A DNA stretch of 64,000 bases from Acidobacteriota bacterium (lineage in GTDB: Bacteria > Acidobacteriota > Terriglobia > Acidiferrales > UBA7541): the NCBI GenBank assembly GCA_003224085.1, contig QHYK01000049.1:62001-126000 (forward strand). The letters are read 5' to 3'. The notes beneath the pieces were generated by a model that saw only the letters and a list, made by a program, of their open reading frames with translations, was not told the origin of the DNA and made no database searches. The position numbers and the translations under genes are program-made. Of this stretch, positions 32,095 to 41,899 are shown piece after piece (the first letter of the stretch is position 1; each line of letters opens with the position of its first letter).

Positions 32095-34674
32095 CTACTC
32101 GACCACTGGCTCGATTTCCACGTAATCAAGCGCGGCCAGTTCGCCGGCGTCAGGAATTCCCTCGATGCAAATCTCGTCTCCGGGACGCAATAGCACACCG
32201 GCAATCTGACGGCGGGTGGAAGTGTCGCCTCCAAGTTTCGCGCTGGGAAGAGTGTCGTCAGCAACCCATTCATCCAACACATGTCCGTTCAACAACACGA
32301 GGAGCTTCGCTTTACCATTGTTTTGGTCGAAGTATTGGACGTTCATTTCGTATCTTCCAGCGGTTCCCTTGAAATGGAACGTTGCAGCGCATTCTCGCGC
32401 GGGAGCGTTGCAGGCGATGGCTTTCCCTCCGGACGCGTTTTCCCATGGCTCAACATCTACTGGCACATAGCCGGTGAGCTGCATCGATTCTGCTTCCATG
32501 CGATTTGGGTAATGTCGGGCGCCACCTTTGGAATCCGGAATTCCGGAGATGCGTAGGAACCAATTACAGACGGCATCGCGCCAGACGATGGCGTGCCCTT
32601 CCTGGTATTTCAGCCGTGCCAACACAAATTCATACCGCTCATCGTCAATGTGGCCGCGAAGAGACTGCCATTGACGGACAAATTCGCGCACGCGTTCGAC
32701 GCCTTCATAGTGCGAGTCATAGGTGTGCTGGATGACAGTCTTGCCGGAGTGCAGCAGGTAGGTGTACGGCACATGATGGAAGAACAACAGCAGGGAATCG
32801 GGAGTGGCCTCCGGAGTTTCGAATTCCTTCTGAACCGCCGGCGAATACTGGCCCACGAAACCTGTGCCAGTGGCAACGCTGCGATCCATTCCAATGCCCT
32901 CGTGGTCAGCGCGGTGCCATTGGCCCCAGCCGTTTCCCTCGGAGGATTCCACACCGGGACCGTAGTGGCTGCCCAAAATGTCCGTGAGGGTACCTGCGCC
33001 GAGCGGACCGGTGTAACTTTCATAGGTGGGCCAGGACGCCAACAGCATGGTGCCAATGGTGCGGACCACCGCAGAGTCATTCCCGAATGTGAGGCGTGTC
33101 CACTCTTCCGCAATGCTTGCGGAGGAGAGATTCGGATTCCAGGCGAGGCGCGCGAAGCCGTAGAGATTTGCCATCGCCATGGGGTTGCCCAACCAGTTGG
33201 CATCGAGGCCGACGTTTGCAACGCCTGCAAATCCGCCGAGCGCGCGGTGAAAGACTTGGCTTGATACAATGTTTTTCACGGGAGTGCTGGGATCTTGTAC
33301 CCGGATGTCGAAATCAAGCGCTTCCTTCCACAGGGGAACGAGAAAACATAAATGGCGTTGTTGTCCCGTGTACTCCTGCGTGATTTGCAGTTCGATGGCT
33401 TCGTTGGTTTTCTCGAGGCCGCCTAAGAGCGGAGACACAGGCTCCCGAACCTGAAAATCTATCGGGCCATTCTTGATTTGCACGATGACGTTGTCGTTAA
33501 ATTTGCCGTCGAGGGGATGAAAAATGTCGTAAGCGGCCCGGGCGCGGTCGTTCTTGGAATTGCGCCAATCGAGATGATGGTCGTACACGAACGCGCGATA
33601 CATGACGATGCCACCGTGCGGTTGCAAAGCGCGAGCAACAACGTTCGCGGCGTCCGCCGGGGTGCGCCCGTAACGGGATGGGCCGGGACGGCCTTCGGAA
33701 TCGGCTTTGATAAGGAACCCCGCGAAGTCCGGAATCAAGCGATAAATCTCATCAGCCTTTTGCTTCCACCAGGACTGCACGCGCGGATCGAGAGGATCAA
33801 ACGTGTCCAGCCCACCAAGCGACTTTGGGCTACTCAGATCCACAGAAATGCCAAGCCGGACGCCCCAGGGACGAAACGCATAGGCAATGCGGGCAAGTTG
33901 CGCGAGAAAATCGGGAGCTAGCAGGCGAGGGTCCGCGTTCACGTTATTGACGACGCACGCGTTGATGCCGACCGAGGCGAGCAAGCGCGCATAAGCACTC
34001 GCGCGGGAGAGGTCCGCGCGAACGCTGCCGTTTTCAAAGAAGATGGAGCGCCCGCCGTAGCCGCGTTCGATGGTGCCGTCGAGTTTGCCCCACTCATTCA
34101 CCCAGCGTATGGGATTGGCGGGCTCCTGAGCCTCCCGCAAGTGGGTCAAGTCTCCGGCGAATACGATTTTGCGCAGCAGAGCGAATGCCCCATATAGGGT
34201 TCCACGATCGGTCGCGCCTGCGATGATGACGCAGTTGTGTCCGTTGATGCGGCCGTTCGCCAGCCAATAGCCGTCCTCGCGAAGCTCCTTCGAGGCGTGC
34301 CAATGAGGAGCGGTGGAATGCAGGTCTGCCAGGGTTCCCAAGACGATGGCGTTTTCCTGGGGCGGTCCTTTCTCCACGCGAAGCTTGCGCTGCAACATTC
34401 CACTTATGCCGCGCGTCAATTCCGCCTGCGCGGTTTGCAGCAGAGGCGAATCGCCCAACACAGTCACAGCCTTGGGAAGTGAATCGTACTTGGCACGCTC
34501 CACCGCAGTGAGCGGGGCGTAACGCAGCCAGGCGTCGTAACCGTTATCCGCGCGCAGGCTGCGCAAAGGGTGGACTTGAGTGACAAGCGCTGCGAGAAAG
34601 AGGACGCGTAGAAAAGCTGCCGCGCTCGAGCCGGATCGCGGCTGAGGCTCGGGTCCTTCGCTCCGCAAAAACAT
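32095..34674 (-). CDS. Exported alpha-glucuronidase (GH67) with C-terminal carbohydrate-binding-like domain
   Basis: GH67 enzymes remove 4-O-methyl-glucuronic acid from xylo-oligosaccharides. The catalytic motifs are intact: KADSEGRPGPSRYGRT contains the acid Glu, and NGPIDFQVREPVSPL and QITQEYTG contain the Asp and Glu of the base pair. At 859 residues it is longer than usual (about 680-710). The extra C-terminal 130 residues (GRYEMNVQYFDQNNGKAKL, DYVEIEP) look like a CBM6/35-type domain. An N-terminal signal-like segment (RVLFLAALVTQ) suggests export. The ATG at 34674 is the first usable start past the neighbouring stop; it sits inside a repeat element and lacks a ribosome site, so the true start is uncertain. 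Confidence 0.85.
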   Translation of the reverse strand: MFLRSEGPEPQPRSGSSAAAFLRVLFLAALVTQVHPLRSLRADNGYDAWLRYAPLTAVERAKYDSLPKAVTVLGDSPLLQTAQAELTRGISGMLQRKLRVEKGPPQENAIVLGTLADLHSTAPHWHASKELREDGYWLANGRINGHNCVIIAGATDRGTLYGAFALLRKIVFAGDLTHLREAQEPANPIRWVNEWGKLDGTIERGYGGRSIFFENGSVRADLSRASAYARLLASVGINACVVNNVNADPRLLAPDFLAQLARIAYAFRPWGVRLGISVDLSSPKSLGGLDTFDPLDPRVQSWWKQKADEIYRLIPDFAGFLIKADSEGRPGPSRYGRTPADAANVVARALQPHGGIVMYRAFVYDHHLDWRNSKNDRARAAYDIFHPLDGKFNDNVIVQIKNGPIDFQVREPVSPLLGGLEKTNEAIELQITQEYTGQQRHLCFLVPLWKEALDFDIRVQDPSTPVKNIVSSQVFHRALGGFAGVANVGLDANWLGNPMAMANLYGFARLAWNPNLSSASIAEEWTRLTFGNDSAVVRTIGTMLLASWPTYESYTGPLGAGTLTDILGSHYGPGVESSEGNGWGQWHRADHEGIGMDRSVATGTGFVGQYSPAVQKEFETPEATPDSLLLFFHHVPYTYLLHSGKTVIQHTYDSHYEGVERVREFVRQWQSLRGHIDDERYEFVLARLKYQEGHAIVWRDAVCNWFLRISGIPDSKGGARHYPNRMEAESMQLTGYVPVDVEPWENASGGKAIACNAPARECAATFHFKGTAGRYEMNVQYFDQNNGKAKLLVLLNGHVLDEWVADDTLPSAKLGGDTSTRRQIAGVLLRPGDEICIEGIPDAGELAALDYVEIEPVVE

Positions 34675-34710
34675 TCGGAGCGCAAAATGTGCGCTTCGCT
34701 CAGGATGACG
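34648..34710. repeat. Copy of a GAGCGAAGCGAAGGACC-type dispersed repeat
   Basis: On the minus strand the DNA reads CATCCTGAGCGAAGCG, then GGAGCGAAGGACCCGAG after an interruption. This is a familiar intergenic element in many acidobacterial genomes. Here it overlaps the proposed start and first codons of the GH67 gene. A related element lies before hpnC. Confidence 0.5.
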
Positions 34711-34732
34711 CAACGTGGCGTCGACTCCGCGC

Positions 34733-37126
34733 TCACGGCTTTGGAATGGTGAAGGTGAGCTTGGCACTGCCGACGTTTTCGAATTGGTCGTAGACGCGGA
34801 CGGCGAGGGTGTGCTCGCCGGGAGAAACCGCTGCAATTCCAAAGTCGTAGTGTTCGACCGGTGCATCGCTGATGCTGTTGCTCGGCGAGACGAGAATCCA
34901 ATCGCCGCCATCCAAACTATATTGCGCGCGGTCTACGGCGGACGTCGCATCGTGGGCCGTGAAAGAGACCGGATGTCCCCCGCTCATCTTGCCCGAAGCC
35001 GTCCCGACGCGCAGATCCTCTACTACCGGCGGCGTATTGTCCACTGCAAAACGCTCGCTTTCGCGTTCGGCCGTAAGCATAGCGGCAGGCGGATTTGCAG
35101 GAGAATCCAAGGCGACGATTTTCAAATAATAGGCGCCGTCCGGAAGCGCCGTGGTATCGAAGGAATAAAACCTCTGGTCCAGCTTGTCTTTCATCAACTT
35201 CCACGCGCTTTCATTTTCTCCGCGACAGTAAACGGCAAACTGGAGTTCATCCTCGTTGTCGTCATGAGCAGTCCAGACCACCGTTCGATAGCCTTTTTCC
35301 CTAAAACCTTGCGGCGGCTGTTCAAAGCGATTCGAGGAAGAACTCTGCGTGACGGTGACTCCGGCGACAGTGGGGGGAGCGGGCATTCTTATCGTAACGG
35401 GCGATGGCTGGCCAGAGGCCATCGCTTGCTGGCTCTGCGCGCGGATGCCAGGGTCCTGAATCGCGATGCCATCAATCACCGGGGCAACATTGCGCGGAAG
35501 ATACGCCAGGCTCACCCAATCAATGCCGTCACCGGGGCGGCCGTCGTGGATGACCGCTTTCCATTGCGCAAACCGCGCCGACGGAGCTTCCGAGGCTGTG
35601 CCCGACTTGGTGTAAGGGCCAAACCAGCGCGACCATTCCTTTCCGGGATCATCCGTGTTCCCGCTGCGCACAAAAAACTCGATGCTCGGATCGTTCCCGT
35701 GCGCGGCTGGGGCAGAACCTGCGCTTGACTTTGCCGCGGGAGTCGGCGGCGGACTCCACCATTGGATGCGGCCCCATTGCGAAAACAGCTGCGCGTCAAA
35801 GGAATGCGATTCGAATGTGCCTTCGGCTTCGTACTCCGGGCCGAGAGAAAAGACTTTTCCGGGATTGGACGTGCACAGGAAGATTTTTCCGGAAGAGTTC
35901 CCCGCGATGCCGGTGATTTGCGCAGAACCGGCTTTCGCAAGCTGCGCGAAAACGCCGCGGCCATCAATCGCGAGAAGCGCGCCGCTGTTGCCGGTGCCCG
36001 CCAGAAGGCGCCCGTCCGAAGCGAGTCCCAGCGCGTAGACCAAGTCTTCGCGCGAGGCCCAGAGTTCTTCCGGAGCGCCATCGGCGCTGATGCGGTAAAT
36101 GCTGCTGGTTAGAAGATTAGGGAAGGGAAGAAAAGGGGCTTGGATTTGCACCTGCGCTTGCCCCGCACCGATACCCGTTGCAATGGAGGTGGTTCCTTGG
36201 GGTGTGGCAACGACGGTCGTGGGGGCAGGCGCGCCGACTCGTGGTTTTTCGCCGATCGCGGAAGCGTATATGCTCCCGTCGGGAGCTACGGCGAGCGAAG
36301 TGACCTCCCGCTTCGACGTCTCGTAAAGAACGAACCCTTCTCCAGAACCCGAAGCGCCGGTTTTCGAGCTCTTGGCTGCGTTTTGTCCCGCGGAGCGAGA
36401 GATTCGAAGGATGCGCCCGCCCGGTTCGGTGCCGACGAGGAGGTTCTTGTTCGCGTCGAAGGCCAGAACGCGAATGTGCGCCTCGTCGCTAGAATAAAAC
36501 AGTTCGCCCTTGCCGTCGGGCGTCACGGCAAAAAGCTGGCCTTTGTCACCCGTGGCGACGTAAAGTGTCCCATCCGGGGCAAAGGCCAAATCCCAGATGT
36601 ATTTCGTTTTGGGGTCAAAGAAAACGGACTTCTCACCGGATGCAGAAACCTTGTAGACCTTGCCATCCGGAGAGGTGCCGACGTAAAGCGCGCCTTTCGA
36701 GTCGAAGACGATGGCTTGCGCAGACAGGTCCGTGGAATCGAACACGACCTTGGGCTTCGCATTGGAATCAAAGCGAAACACTTTTGCGGGAGAACCGCCT
36801 GCTGCGTAAAGCGCACCTTTCGGGTCGAGGCGAACGGCCCAGAGATAAGAGGCGTCGGCGTCGGTGAGCAAAGTGAATTTGGGAGCAAGTTCGAGACGAC
36901 CATCGCTGCGCACTGCGACACCGTGGGCCGTGCCCTTCAGGAATTCTTCGTAGGTGGATTGGCGCCAGCGGCGCGTGTGCTCCGCGAGAAGAGGTAAAGA
37001 AGAAAGAAGACAAAGAAGTGAGGAGAAAAAAAGAAGGCGGACAAAGCGTAAAGCAGAGTTGTGCGGGCGGCTAGTCAGGGCCGTACTTTTGCTTTGACGA
37101 GGGCTGATCGTAGACATTCTGGTCAC
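34733..37126 (-). CDS. Secreted beta-propeller protein with C-terminal beta-sandwich domains
   Basis: The 797-residue protein has a signal peptide (FVRLLFFSSLLCLLSSLPLLAE). NHL/SMP-30-like propeller blades follow, each with a D/PDGxLYVxT core: DPKGALYAAGG, DSKGALYVGTS, APDGTLYVATGDKG, DANKNLLVGTEPGG and SDGRLLAGTGNSG. The C-terminal 250 residues are Fn3/Ig-like (RFYSFDTTALPDGAYYLKIVALD, EHTLAVRVYDQFENVG). Function unknown; a surface protein-binding or sugar-sensing role is possible. The GTG at 37126 overlaps the upstream S55 gene stop (GTGA), so the two are coupled. An ATG three codons later is an alternative. Confidence 0.8.
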   Translation of the reverse strand: MTRMSTISPRQSKSTALTSRPHNSALRFVRLLFFSSLLCLLSSLPLLAEHTRRWRQSTYEEFLKGTAHGVAVRSDGRLELAPKFTLLTDADASYLWAVRLDPKGALYAAGGSPAKVFRFDSNAKPKVVFDSTDLSAQAIVFDSKGALYVGTSPDGKVYKVSASGEKSVFFDPKTKYIWDLAFAPDGTLYVATGDKGQLFAVTPDGKGELFYSSDEAHIRVLAFDANKNLLVGTEPGGRILRISRSAGQNAAKSSKTGASGSGEGFVLYETSKREVTSLAVAPDGSIYASAIGEKPRVGAPAPTTVVATPQGTTSIATGIGAGQAQVQIQAPFLPFPNLLTSSIYRISADGAPEELWASREDLVYALGLASDGRLLAGTGNSGALLAIDGRGVFAQLAKAGSAQITGIAGNSSGKIFLCTSNPGKVFSLGPEYEAEGTFESHSFDAQLFSQWGRIQWWSPPPTPAAKSSAGSAPAAHGNDPSIEFFVRSGNTDDPGKEWSRWFGPYTKSGTASEAPSARFAQWKAVIHDGRPGDGIDWVSLAYLPRNVAPVIDGIAIQDPGIRAQSQQAMASGQPSPVTIRMPAPPTVAGVTVTQSSSSNRFEQPPQGFREKGYRTVVWTAHDDNEDELQFAVYCRGENESAWKLMKDKLDQRFYSFDTTALPDGAYYLKIVALDSPANPPAAMLTAERESERFAVDNTPPVVEDLRVGTASGKMSGGHPVSFTAHDATSAVDRAQYSLDGGDWILVSPSNSISDAPVEHYDFGIAAVSPGEHTLAVRVYDQFENVGSAKLTFTIPKP

Positions 37127-38919
37127 CGGATTTGGAGATTCAGCGAGATGACGCCGGAAACGGGGCCTCCGAGCGGGATAGAAGCTTCGCTGGCAAGAGA
37201 TTCGCGAAGCACCTGCACGCTGCCCGGCGCAGGGCGGCCATCCACGATGTTGATTTGCGAAAGCGGAATGTTGGGAAGTTCCTTGTCGTCCCAGAGCATT
37301 GTTGGCGCTGGAACAAAAAGTCCAACGTAAAGGCGGTCGTTCCGGCGCTCGCGGTTCAAAAAAGAGATGAGCTGGTCTAGGCCAGCGGGGCCGCCGCCGG
37401 TTCCTCCGAAAGCGAAGCCGCGCGAGGCGCGGTTGAGCATGTCGCCGTCGCTGATCAGGACGCGGAGGGTGGTTCCCCGCGAAACCTGCTCGGGAATGCG
37501 AACGGTTGTTTCTTCAATTTGAGGTGCGCCGCGATAGGGCCGAAGAAGAACACGTACCCGAAGCATTTCGCCCGGAGCGGCCTCTCCTTTCTCCAGCCAG
37601 GCGCTTTCGATGCTAAACGATTTGCGTCCAGGAACGCTCTCGACATGCAGAGAAATGCCGTCGACTTTGGCGGGCTCAAACGTATTGGAAAAAAGTCGGC
37701 CAAAAACATTTTGCATCGTGAGAGCAATCGGAAAGCCATCGGGCGCCAGGGAATCGCCGGGCGCAAAGGTATTTTCAATTTCTACGGGCGCGTGGCCCTG
37801 GAGACGAATCTCCCCCCTGAAATGAAGCGTCGTACCTTCGCCATACGCCGAATTCTGTGTCAGGCCATTGAATGTGGTCAGTCCTACGAGAAGAGGCGTC
37901 AGCTTGGGATGGTTGACGATCTCAAAGTGCAGCTTTTTTTCGGAATTTGCACCGCGGAGCGACAGGTCCAACGGAATCATTGGGGGAGGCGCCCCGAGCT
38001 TGCCGGTGACGGCCGTTAGATGATCACTCGTGATTGTTCCGATGGGACCGGCGACGTTGACGATTTTCGTAGAGGCCAAATCGGACGACAGCGTCATAAC
38101 CACTTTGCTGCGCGCCATGGGAATCTGCACGTCGCCAAGATTCAGGAACGGATGGCCGCAAAGAAACACGCGATCTGACTCGACTGCCGTGACCGTACAA
38201 GCAGAATTGATGGAAGCGTCGCCTTGCACTAAAACCATACCAGCCATGTCGCCGGGCACAAGATGGCTGTCCTGCGGACTGGGAGTGGTTGTGCCGCCTT
38301 GTGTGGCGACAAGGCCGTAGCCCCGAATTTGACTGGCGAATTGCTGGAGGGTCGCGGGCTGAAACCCGGAAAAGACCAGTGGCGTTTCGATTGGCTCGAG
38401 AGCGGAATCCAAAGAAAGGCCCGTGCTTGCGGCCGGCTCAGTGGGAACTCCAAACTGCTGCCTTGGGAATTCCGCCGCTGCTGAGGGCGGAGGATTCAAC
38501 ACATCCTGAATGGGTGTGACTCCAGCGATAGGCTCCTTGGTGAACACACCTAGCTTCAGCGAGAGCGCCCCCGCGAGCTTGCCGTCAAGATAAACCGGGC
38601 TGCCACTCATTCCGGCGACGACACCGGTGTGCTCTACTTTAGGGCCTTTGAGTTGGACAAGGATGATAGATTGCTTCGGCCCAAGGAAATTGTTCACGAC
38701 GCCGATAACTTCCAGATCGAATTTTTCGATGTGGTCCCCTGCAAAGATGGTGTAGGCGTAGCCCTCCATACCGGGGCGAACCTGGCTCAGAGGAAGCGTT
38801 TCCAGGGGTTTCTGTGCCTCAAGCACGCGGGGAATCAGGCACAGCCCCGCGAGGAACGCGAGCGGAGCGAGGAATAGAGGAACTTGGCTATTCGAAGGAT
38901 GCGGCCCGACCGTATGCAT
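37123..38919 (-). CDS. Secreted SpoIVB-type (S55) peptidase-domain protein
   Basis: The 598-residue protein begins with a hydrophobic export segment and then the S55 core: RPGMEGYAYTIFAGDHIEKFDLEVIGVV and EHTGVVAGMSGSPVYLDG. The latter holds the serine nucleophile (GMSGSP, 103-108) and a nearby His. GHPFLNLGD is also typical. SpoIVB cleaves a membrane-protease regulator in Bacillus sporulation; homologues in non-sporulating Acidobacteria have unknown targets. The long C-terminal beta region is family-specific. GGAAGG lies 3 bases before the ATG. It starts an operon-like run into the propeller and GH67 genes. Confidence 0.85.
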   Translation of the reverse strand: MHTVGPHPSNSQVPLFLAPLAFLAGLCLIPRVLEAQKPLETLPLSQVRPGMEGYAYTIFAGDHIEKFDLEVIGVVNNFLGPKQSIILVQLKGPKVEHTGVVAGMSGSPVYLDGKLAGALSLKLGVFTKEPIAGVTPIQDVLNPPPSAAAEFPRQQFGVPTEPAASTGLSLDSALEPIETPLVFSGFQPATLQQFASQIRGYGLVATQGGTTTPSPQDSHLVPGDMAGMVLVQGDASINSACTVTAVESDRVFLCGHPFLNLGDVQIPMARSKVVMTLSSDLASTKIVNVAGPIGTITSDHLTAVTGKLGAPPPMIPLDLSLRGANSEKKLHFEIVNHPKLTPLLVGLTTFNGLTQNSAYGEGTTLHFRGEIRLQGHAPVEIENTFAPGDSLAPDGFPIALTMQNVFGRLFSNTFEPAKVDGISLHVESVPGRKSFSIESAWLEKGEAAPGEMLRVRVLLRPYRGAPQIEETTVRIPEQVSRGTTLRVLISDGDMLNRASRGFAFGGTGGGPAGLDQLISFLNRERRNDRLYVGLFVPAPTMLWDDKELPNIPLSQINIVDGRPAPGSVQVLRESLASEASIPLGGPVSGVISLNLQIR

Positions 38920-38947
38920 GAACCTTCCATAATACGCGGCACACGTA

Positions 38948-39154
38948 CTAGAGGCAATTGGACGGCAGGAAGTTGCCTTGGTGGGAAGATTCAGCTAGGC
39001 GTCCTATAACCCTGGTGAGAACCAGTTCCTCGCCCACCAGGACGGCAGCTCCCTCCATGGGTTCGCCTTTTTCATCTTGGACACGGCTGCGGACCACGTA
39101 GCGCAAGCGTTTGACCGGCCCTGGCGAATCCTTGGCGACTTGCAGTAGGCTCAT
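38948..39154 (-). CDS. Possible small hypothetical protein
   Basis: A 68-residue frame (RYVVRSRVQDEKGEPMEGAA is the most protein-like part) lies upstream of the S55 gene. No ribosome site and no recognisable fold are seen, and it may be a chance frame or a fragment of a former gene. The remaining 230 bases to the next gene show nothing. Confidence 0.25.
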   Translation of the reverse strand: MSLLQVAKDSPGPVKRLRYVVRSRVQDEKGEPMEGAAVLVGEELVLTRVIGRLAESSHQGNFLPSNCL

Positions 39155-39385
39155 CCGGGGAGAACCGTTTCCCGAAACGACGTGGAGAGATTGCTCACGT
39201 GCGGGCCCGTCCCTGAGAGCGTTTGGAAATAATTCACACTGGCATCGAAGCCATTTGTAATCTTCCGTGAAACCGAGAAATCCTCGGCCATGTTGCTTCG
39301 GTTTTCAAACGTCGACTAAAAAAACTCCGGCGCCGAACCGGAACTCGCGCCGCGAGTTTCATTCGGCTCGCTTCCGTTGGGGACC

Positions 39386-40219
39386 TCAGTCGTGATGGTG
39401 CATGGCGAAGATTTTGTCGGCCACATCTTCGTAAGGGTAGACGTGGACCATCCAGCCAAAAATGACGGGTTGGAAGCGTCCGCCCTCCGCGTCGCAAGCT
39501 TCTTGTGTGGCAATGGAGCCGCGCAGCCCGAACTTGGTCCAGTCTGCGCTGCGGCGCTGCGCCGGAGAAGGTATGCAGAGATTGGTGTGCAGATGCCAGG
39601 TCACAACACTCAGCGGCACTCGTTCATTGAGTTGATCTTCGGTTGCGCGCTTGGGCATGGTGTACATCGCGCCGACTAGTTCGTAGCCCGTCGCGGTTTT
39701 CTTGTAGAGCAGGGAAGTGGGACGTGACGGTTGGAAGGTGAAGCCCTCCAGGAAACCGTTCACGTAATTCGTGAAGTGATATTCAGGCTGAGGGAGATTT
39801 GGAAGGAAAATTTTATAACCGTCGGCAAGGGCCACGTGGTAGTCCTTGTATTTGGCGATTCCCTCGCGGAGCTGGTTCACGATTTGCTCGGCGCGCGCAA
39901 CGTCTTCAGGGGTCGGTGGGCGCGGCGCAGTCATGTGCATGTGCGGGTTGTGCGCCTGGTGATGGCCGGGCGTCATGTCGTGAACGGCGTGGGCTTCATT
40001 GGCCTTGGCATCGTCCATGTCCATCCCGGGCATGCTCGAATCCATTCCCGGTGATTGTTGTTGCGAGTGCGAAGCAGGCTGGTGCGGTGGCTCCTGAGAT
40101 TGCGCTACCGGTGTGTGGTGACCGGGCATCGCGGCAAGCAAAACGGTCACAACAAAGAGAGCGCCAACAAGGGTACCGAGTTTGGTGACGAGTTGCAGGA
40201 ACTGACTGCGCGCTGACAT
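39386..40219 (-). CDS. Exported Met/His-rich protein, possible metal-binding (uncharacterised)
   Basis: The 277-residue protein has a signal/membrane segment (LGTLVGALFVVTVLLAAMPG). A Met/His-rich stretch follows (MDSSMPGMDMDDAK, HDMTPGHHQAHNPHMHM), typical of periplasmic copper-binding regions. A conserved-looking globular domain comes next: YHFTNYVNGFLEGFTFQPSRP, MYTMPKRATEDQLNERVPLS and TWHLHTNLCIPS. It ends in HHHD. GAGGAG precedes the ATG by 9 bases. No copper-transport genes are adjacent, so the metal is inferred from composition only. Confidence 0.65.
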   Translation of the reverse strand: MSARSQFLQLVTKLGTLVGALFVVTVLLAAMPGHHTPVAQSQEPPHQPASHSQQQSPGMDSSMPGMDMDDAKANEAHAVHDMTPGHHQAHNPHMHMTAPRPPTPEDVARAEQIVNQLREGIAKYKDYHVALADGYKIFLPNLPQPEYHFTNYVNGFLEGFTFQPSRPTSLLYKKTATGYELVGAMYTMPKRATEDQLNERVPLSVVTWHLHTNLCIPSPAQRRSADWTKFGLRGSIATQEACDAEGGRFQPVIFGWMVHVYPYEDVADKIFAMHHHD

Positions 40220-40408
40220 TCGAATATTCTCCTCACGGGATAATACGTTGCGGCGAGTCCGGGGATTTCACGGCGAAGTACAGGCGGTGCGGCAAGACAA
40301 AACTGGCCGAAGGGACAGGGAAACGCTAGAAAATGGAAACGAGAAAATGGAAATTGAGTGCCTGAGGCGAAGTACAGACAAAATTATTTCGCGTGATAGA
40401 ATTTTGGC

Positions 40409-41719
40409 GTGAAGAAAGAAATTATCCAGCCCGTAAAGTACTTGACCGGAGCTGTGGAGCTGCCCGGGGACAAGTCTATTTCACACCGCTACGCGATGCT
40501 GGCTGCCTTGGCAGAAGGAACGAGCGAGTTGCGGCATTTCTCTGCCGCGGCGGATTGCCGCAGCACGCTTGACTGCATAAGCGCGCTGGGCGCAGACGTA
40601 AAGACAGACAACGACACGGTGCGCGTAACAGGGCACGGCCCGCGCGGGCTGAAGAGTAGTTGGCGGGCTCTGGACGCGGGAAATTCGGGGACGACCATGC
40701 GCCTGCTGGCAGGAATTCTGGCGGGCCAGAATTTTTCCTCCAAACTGACCGGCGACGATTCCCTGCGAAAGCGGCCCATGAAGCGCGTGATCGCCCCGCT
40801 GCGTGAAATGGGCGCAGATATCCGGGGCAGGGAAGACAATTTCGCGCCCCTGGACATCCGCGGGACAAAACTAAGCGCCATCAACTACAAAATGCCCATG
40901 GCCAGTGCGCAGGTGAAATCGGCGCTGCTGCTGGCAGGCTTGTTCGCGGAAGGCGTTACCAGCGTAACGGAACCGGCACGCACGAGGGATCACACCGAAC
41001 TCGCTCTGGAAGAATTTGGCGCGAGCGTCGAAAAAAATGGCCGGACCATCCGCGTAAACGGCTTAGGTGCTGGAAGCTGCAGTGGAAAGCTGACGGCGAA
41101 ATCGTTGGACGTGCCTGGGGACTTGTCTTCGGCGGTTTTTTTTCTCGCTGCGGCTTCTCTGTTTCCCGATTCGAATGTGCTGCTTCACAACGTCGGCTTG
41201 AATCCCACGCGCACGGCGATTCTCGACGTGTTTGCTGAAATGGGCGCTTCGAATCAGATGCTCGGGCTGAAAAGCTCTCAAGGTGAAATTATCGGCGACC
41301 TCGCGGTGAAGGGCGCTTCGCTGAAGGGTGGTGTGATTGCGGGCGAACGCATTCCTCTGGTGATTGATGAACTGCCGATGCTTGCGGCGCTCGGCCCCTA
41401 CACCGAAGAAGGCATCGAGATTCGTGATGCCGCGGAACTGCGCGTCAAAGAAAGCGACCGCATTGCCGCGTTGGCGGAGAATTTGCGGCGCATGGGCGCG
41501 AGTGTGGAAGAGCGGCCGGACGGTTTGAAAGTGGCGGGGCGCGCGGCGGGAAAACTACGCGGAGCAGAAATTGAACCGCGCGGCGACCATCGCATCGCCA
41601 TGGCGTTCGCCGTTGCCGGGCTGGCTGCCGAAGGGAACACCGTCATTCGCGACGCCGATTGCGCTGGTGTGTCCTTTCCCACATTTTTTGCGGAATTAAA
41701 CCGCTTGGCCGAGCGCTAG
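40409..41719 (+). CDS. aroA: 3-phosphoshikimate 1-carboxyvinyltransferase (EPSP synthase)
   Basis: AroA makes EPSP from shikimate-3-phosphate and phosphoenolpyruvate in the shikimate pathway. The 436-residue protein has the two-domain motifs: ELPGDKSISHRYAMLAAL, GNSGTTMRLLAG, SLRKRPM, PMASAQVKSALLLAG, RTRDHTELALEEFG, IDELPMLA and RVKESDRIAALA. The DKSISHR start and SAQVKSA motif are standard. The start is a GTG at 40409 with no clear ribosome site. It is transcribed alone. Confidence 0.96.
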   Translation: MKKEIIQPVKYLTGAVELPGDKSISHRYAMLAALAEGTSELRHFSAAADCRSTLDCISALGADVKTDNDTVRVTGHGPRGLKSSWRALDAGNSGTTMRLLAGILAGQNFSSKLTGDDSLRKRPMKRVIAPLREMGADIRGREDNFAPLDIRGTKLSAINYKMPMASAQVKSALLLAGLFAEGVTSVTEPARTRDHTELALEEFGASVEKNGRTIRVNGLGAGSCSGKLTAKSLDVPGDLSSAVFFLAAASLFPDSNVLLHNVGLNPTRTAILDVFAEMGASNQMLGLKSSQGEIIGDLAVKGASLKGGVIAGERIPLVIDELPMLAALGPYTEEGIEIRDAAELRVKESDRIAALAENLRRMGASVEERPDGLKVAGRAAGKLRGAEIEPRGDHRIAMAFAVAGLAAEGNTVIRDADCAGVSFPTFFAELNRLAER

Positions 41720-41899
41720 CCTCAGGTAAAGTTCCTATAACGCTAGGGGGTTCTATTCTTGAAGAATTTCTTCTCAGGTTTACACCCGATTGCCAGTTTT
41801 TCCCGATGATTTATCCTCCACTTCCCATCCAGCTCCCAGCCTCGGGGCGCTGTTGAACGCCCAAGAAATCCAAATCTCTTTTTTTCAGGGGGTGTGGTC

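Noticed and set aside
32610-33269. A 219-codon frame on the same strand as GH67 in another phase
   Set aside because: It is a frame shadow of the GH67 catalytic domain, which has all its motifs in the main frame.
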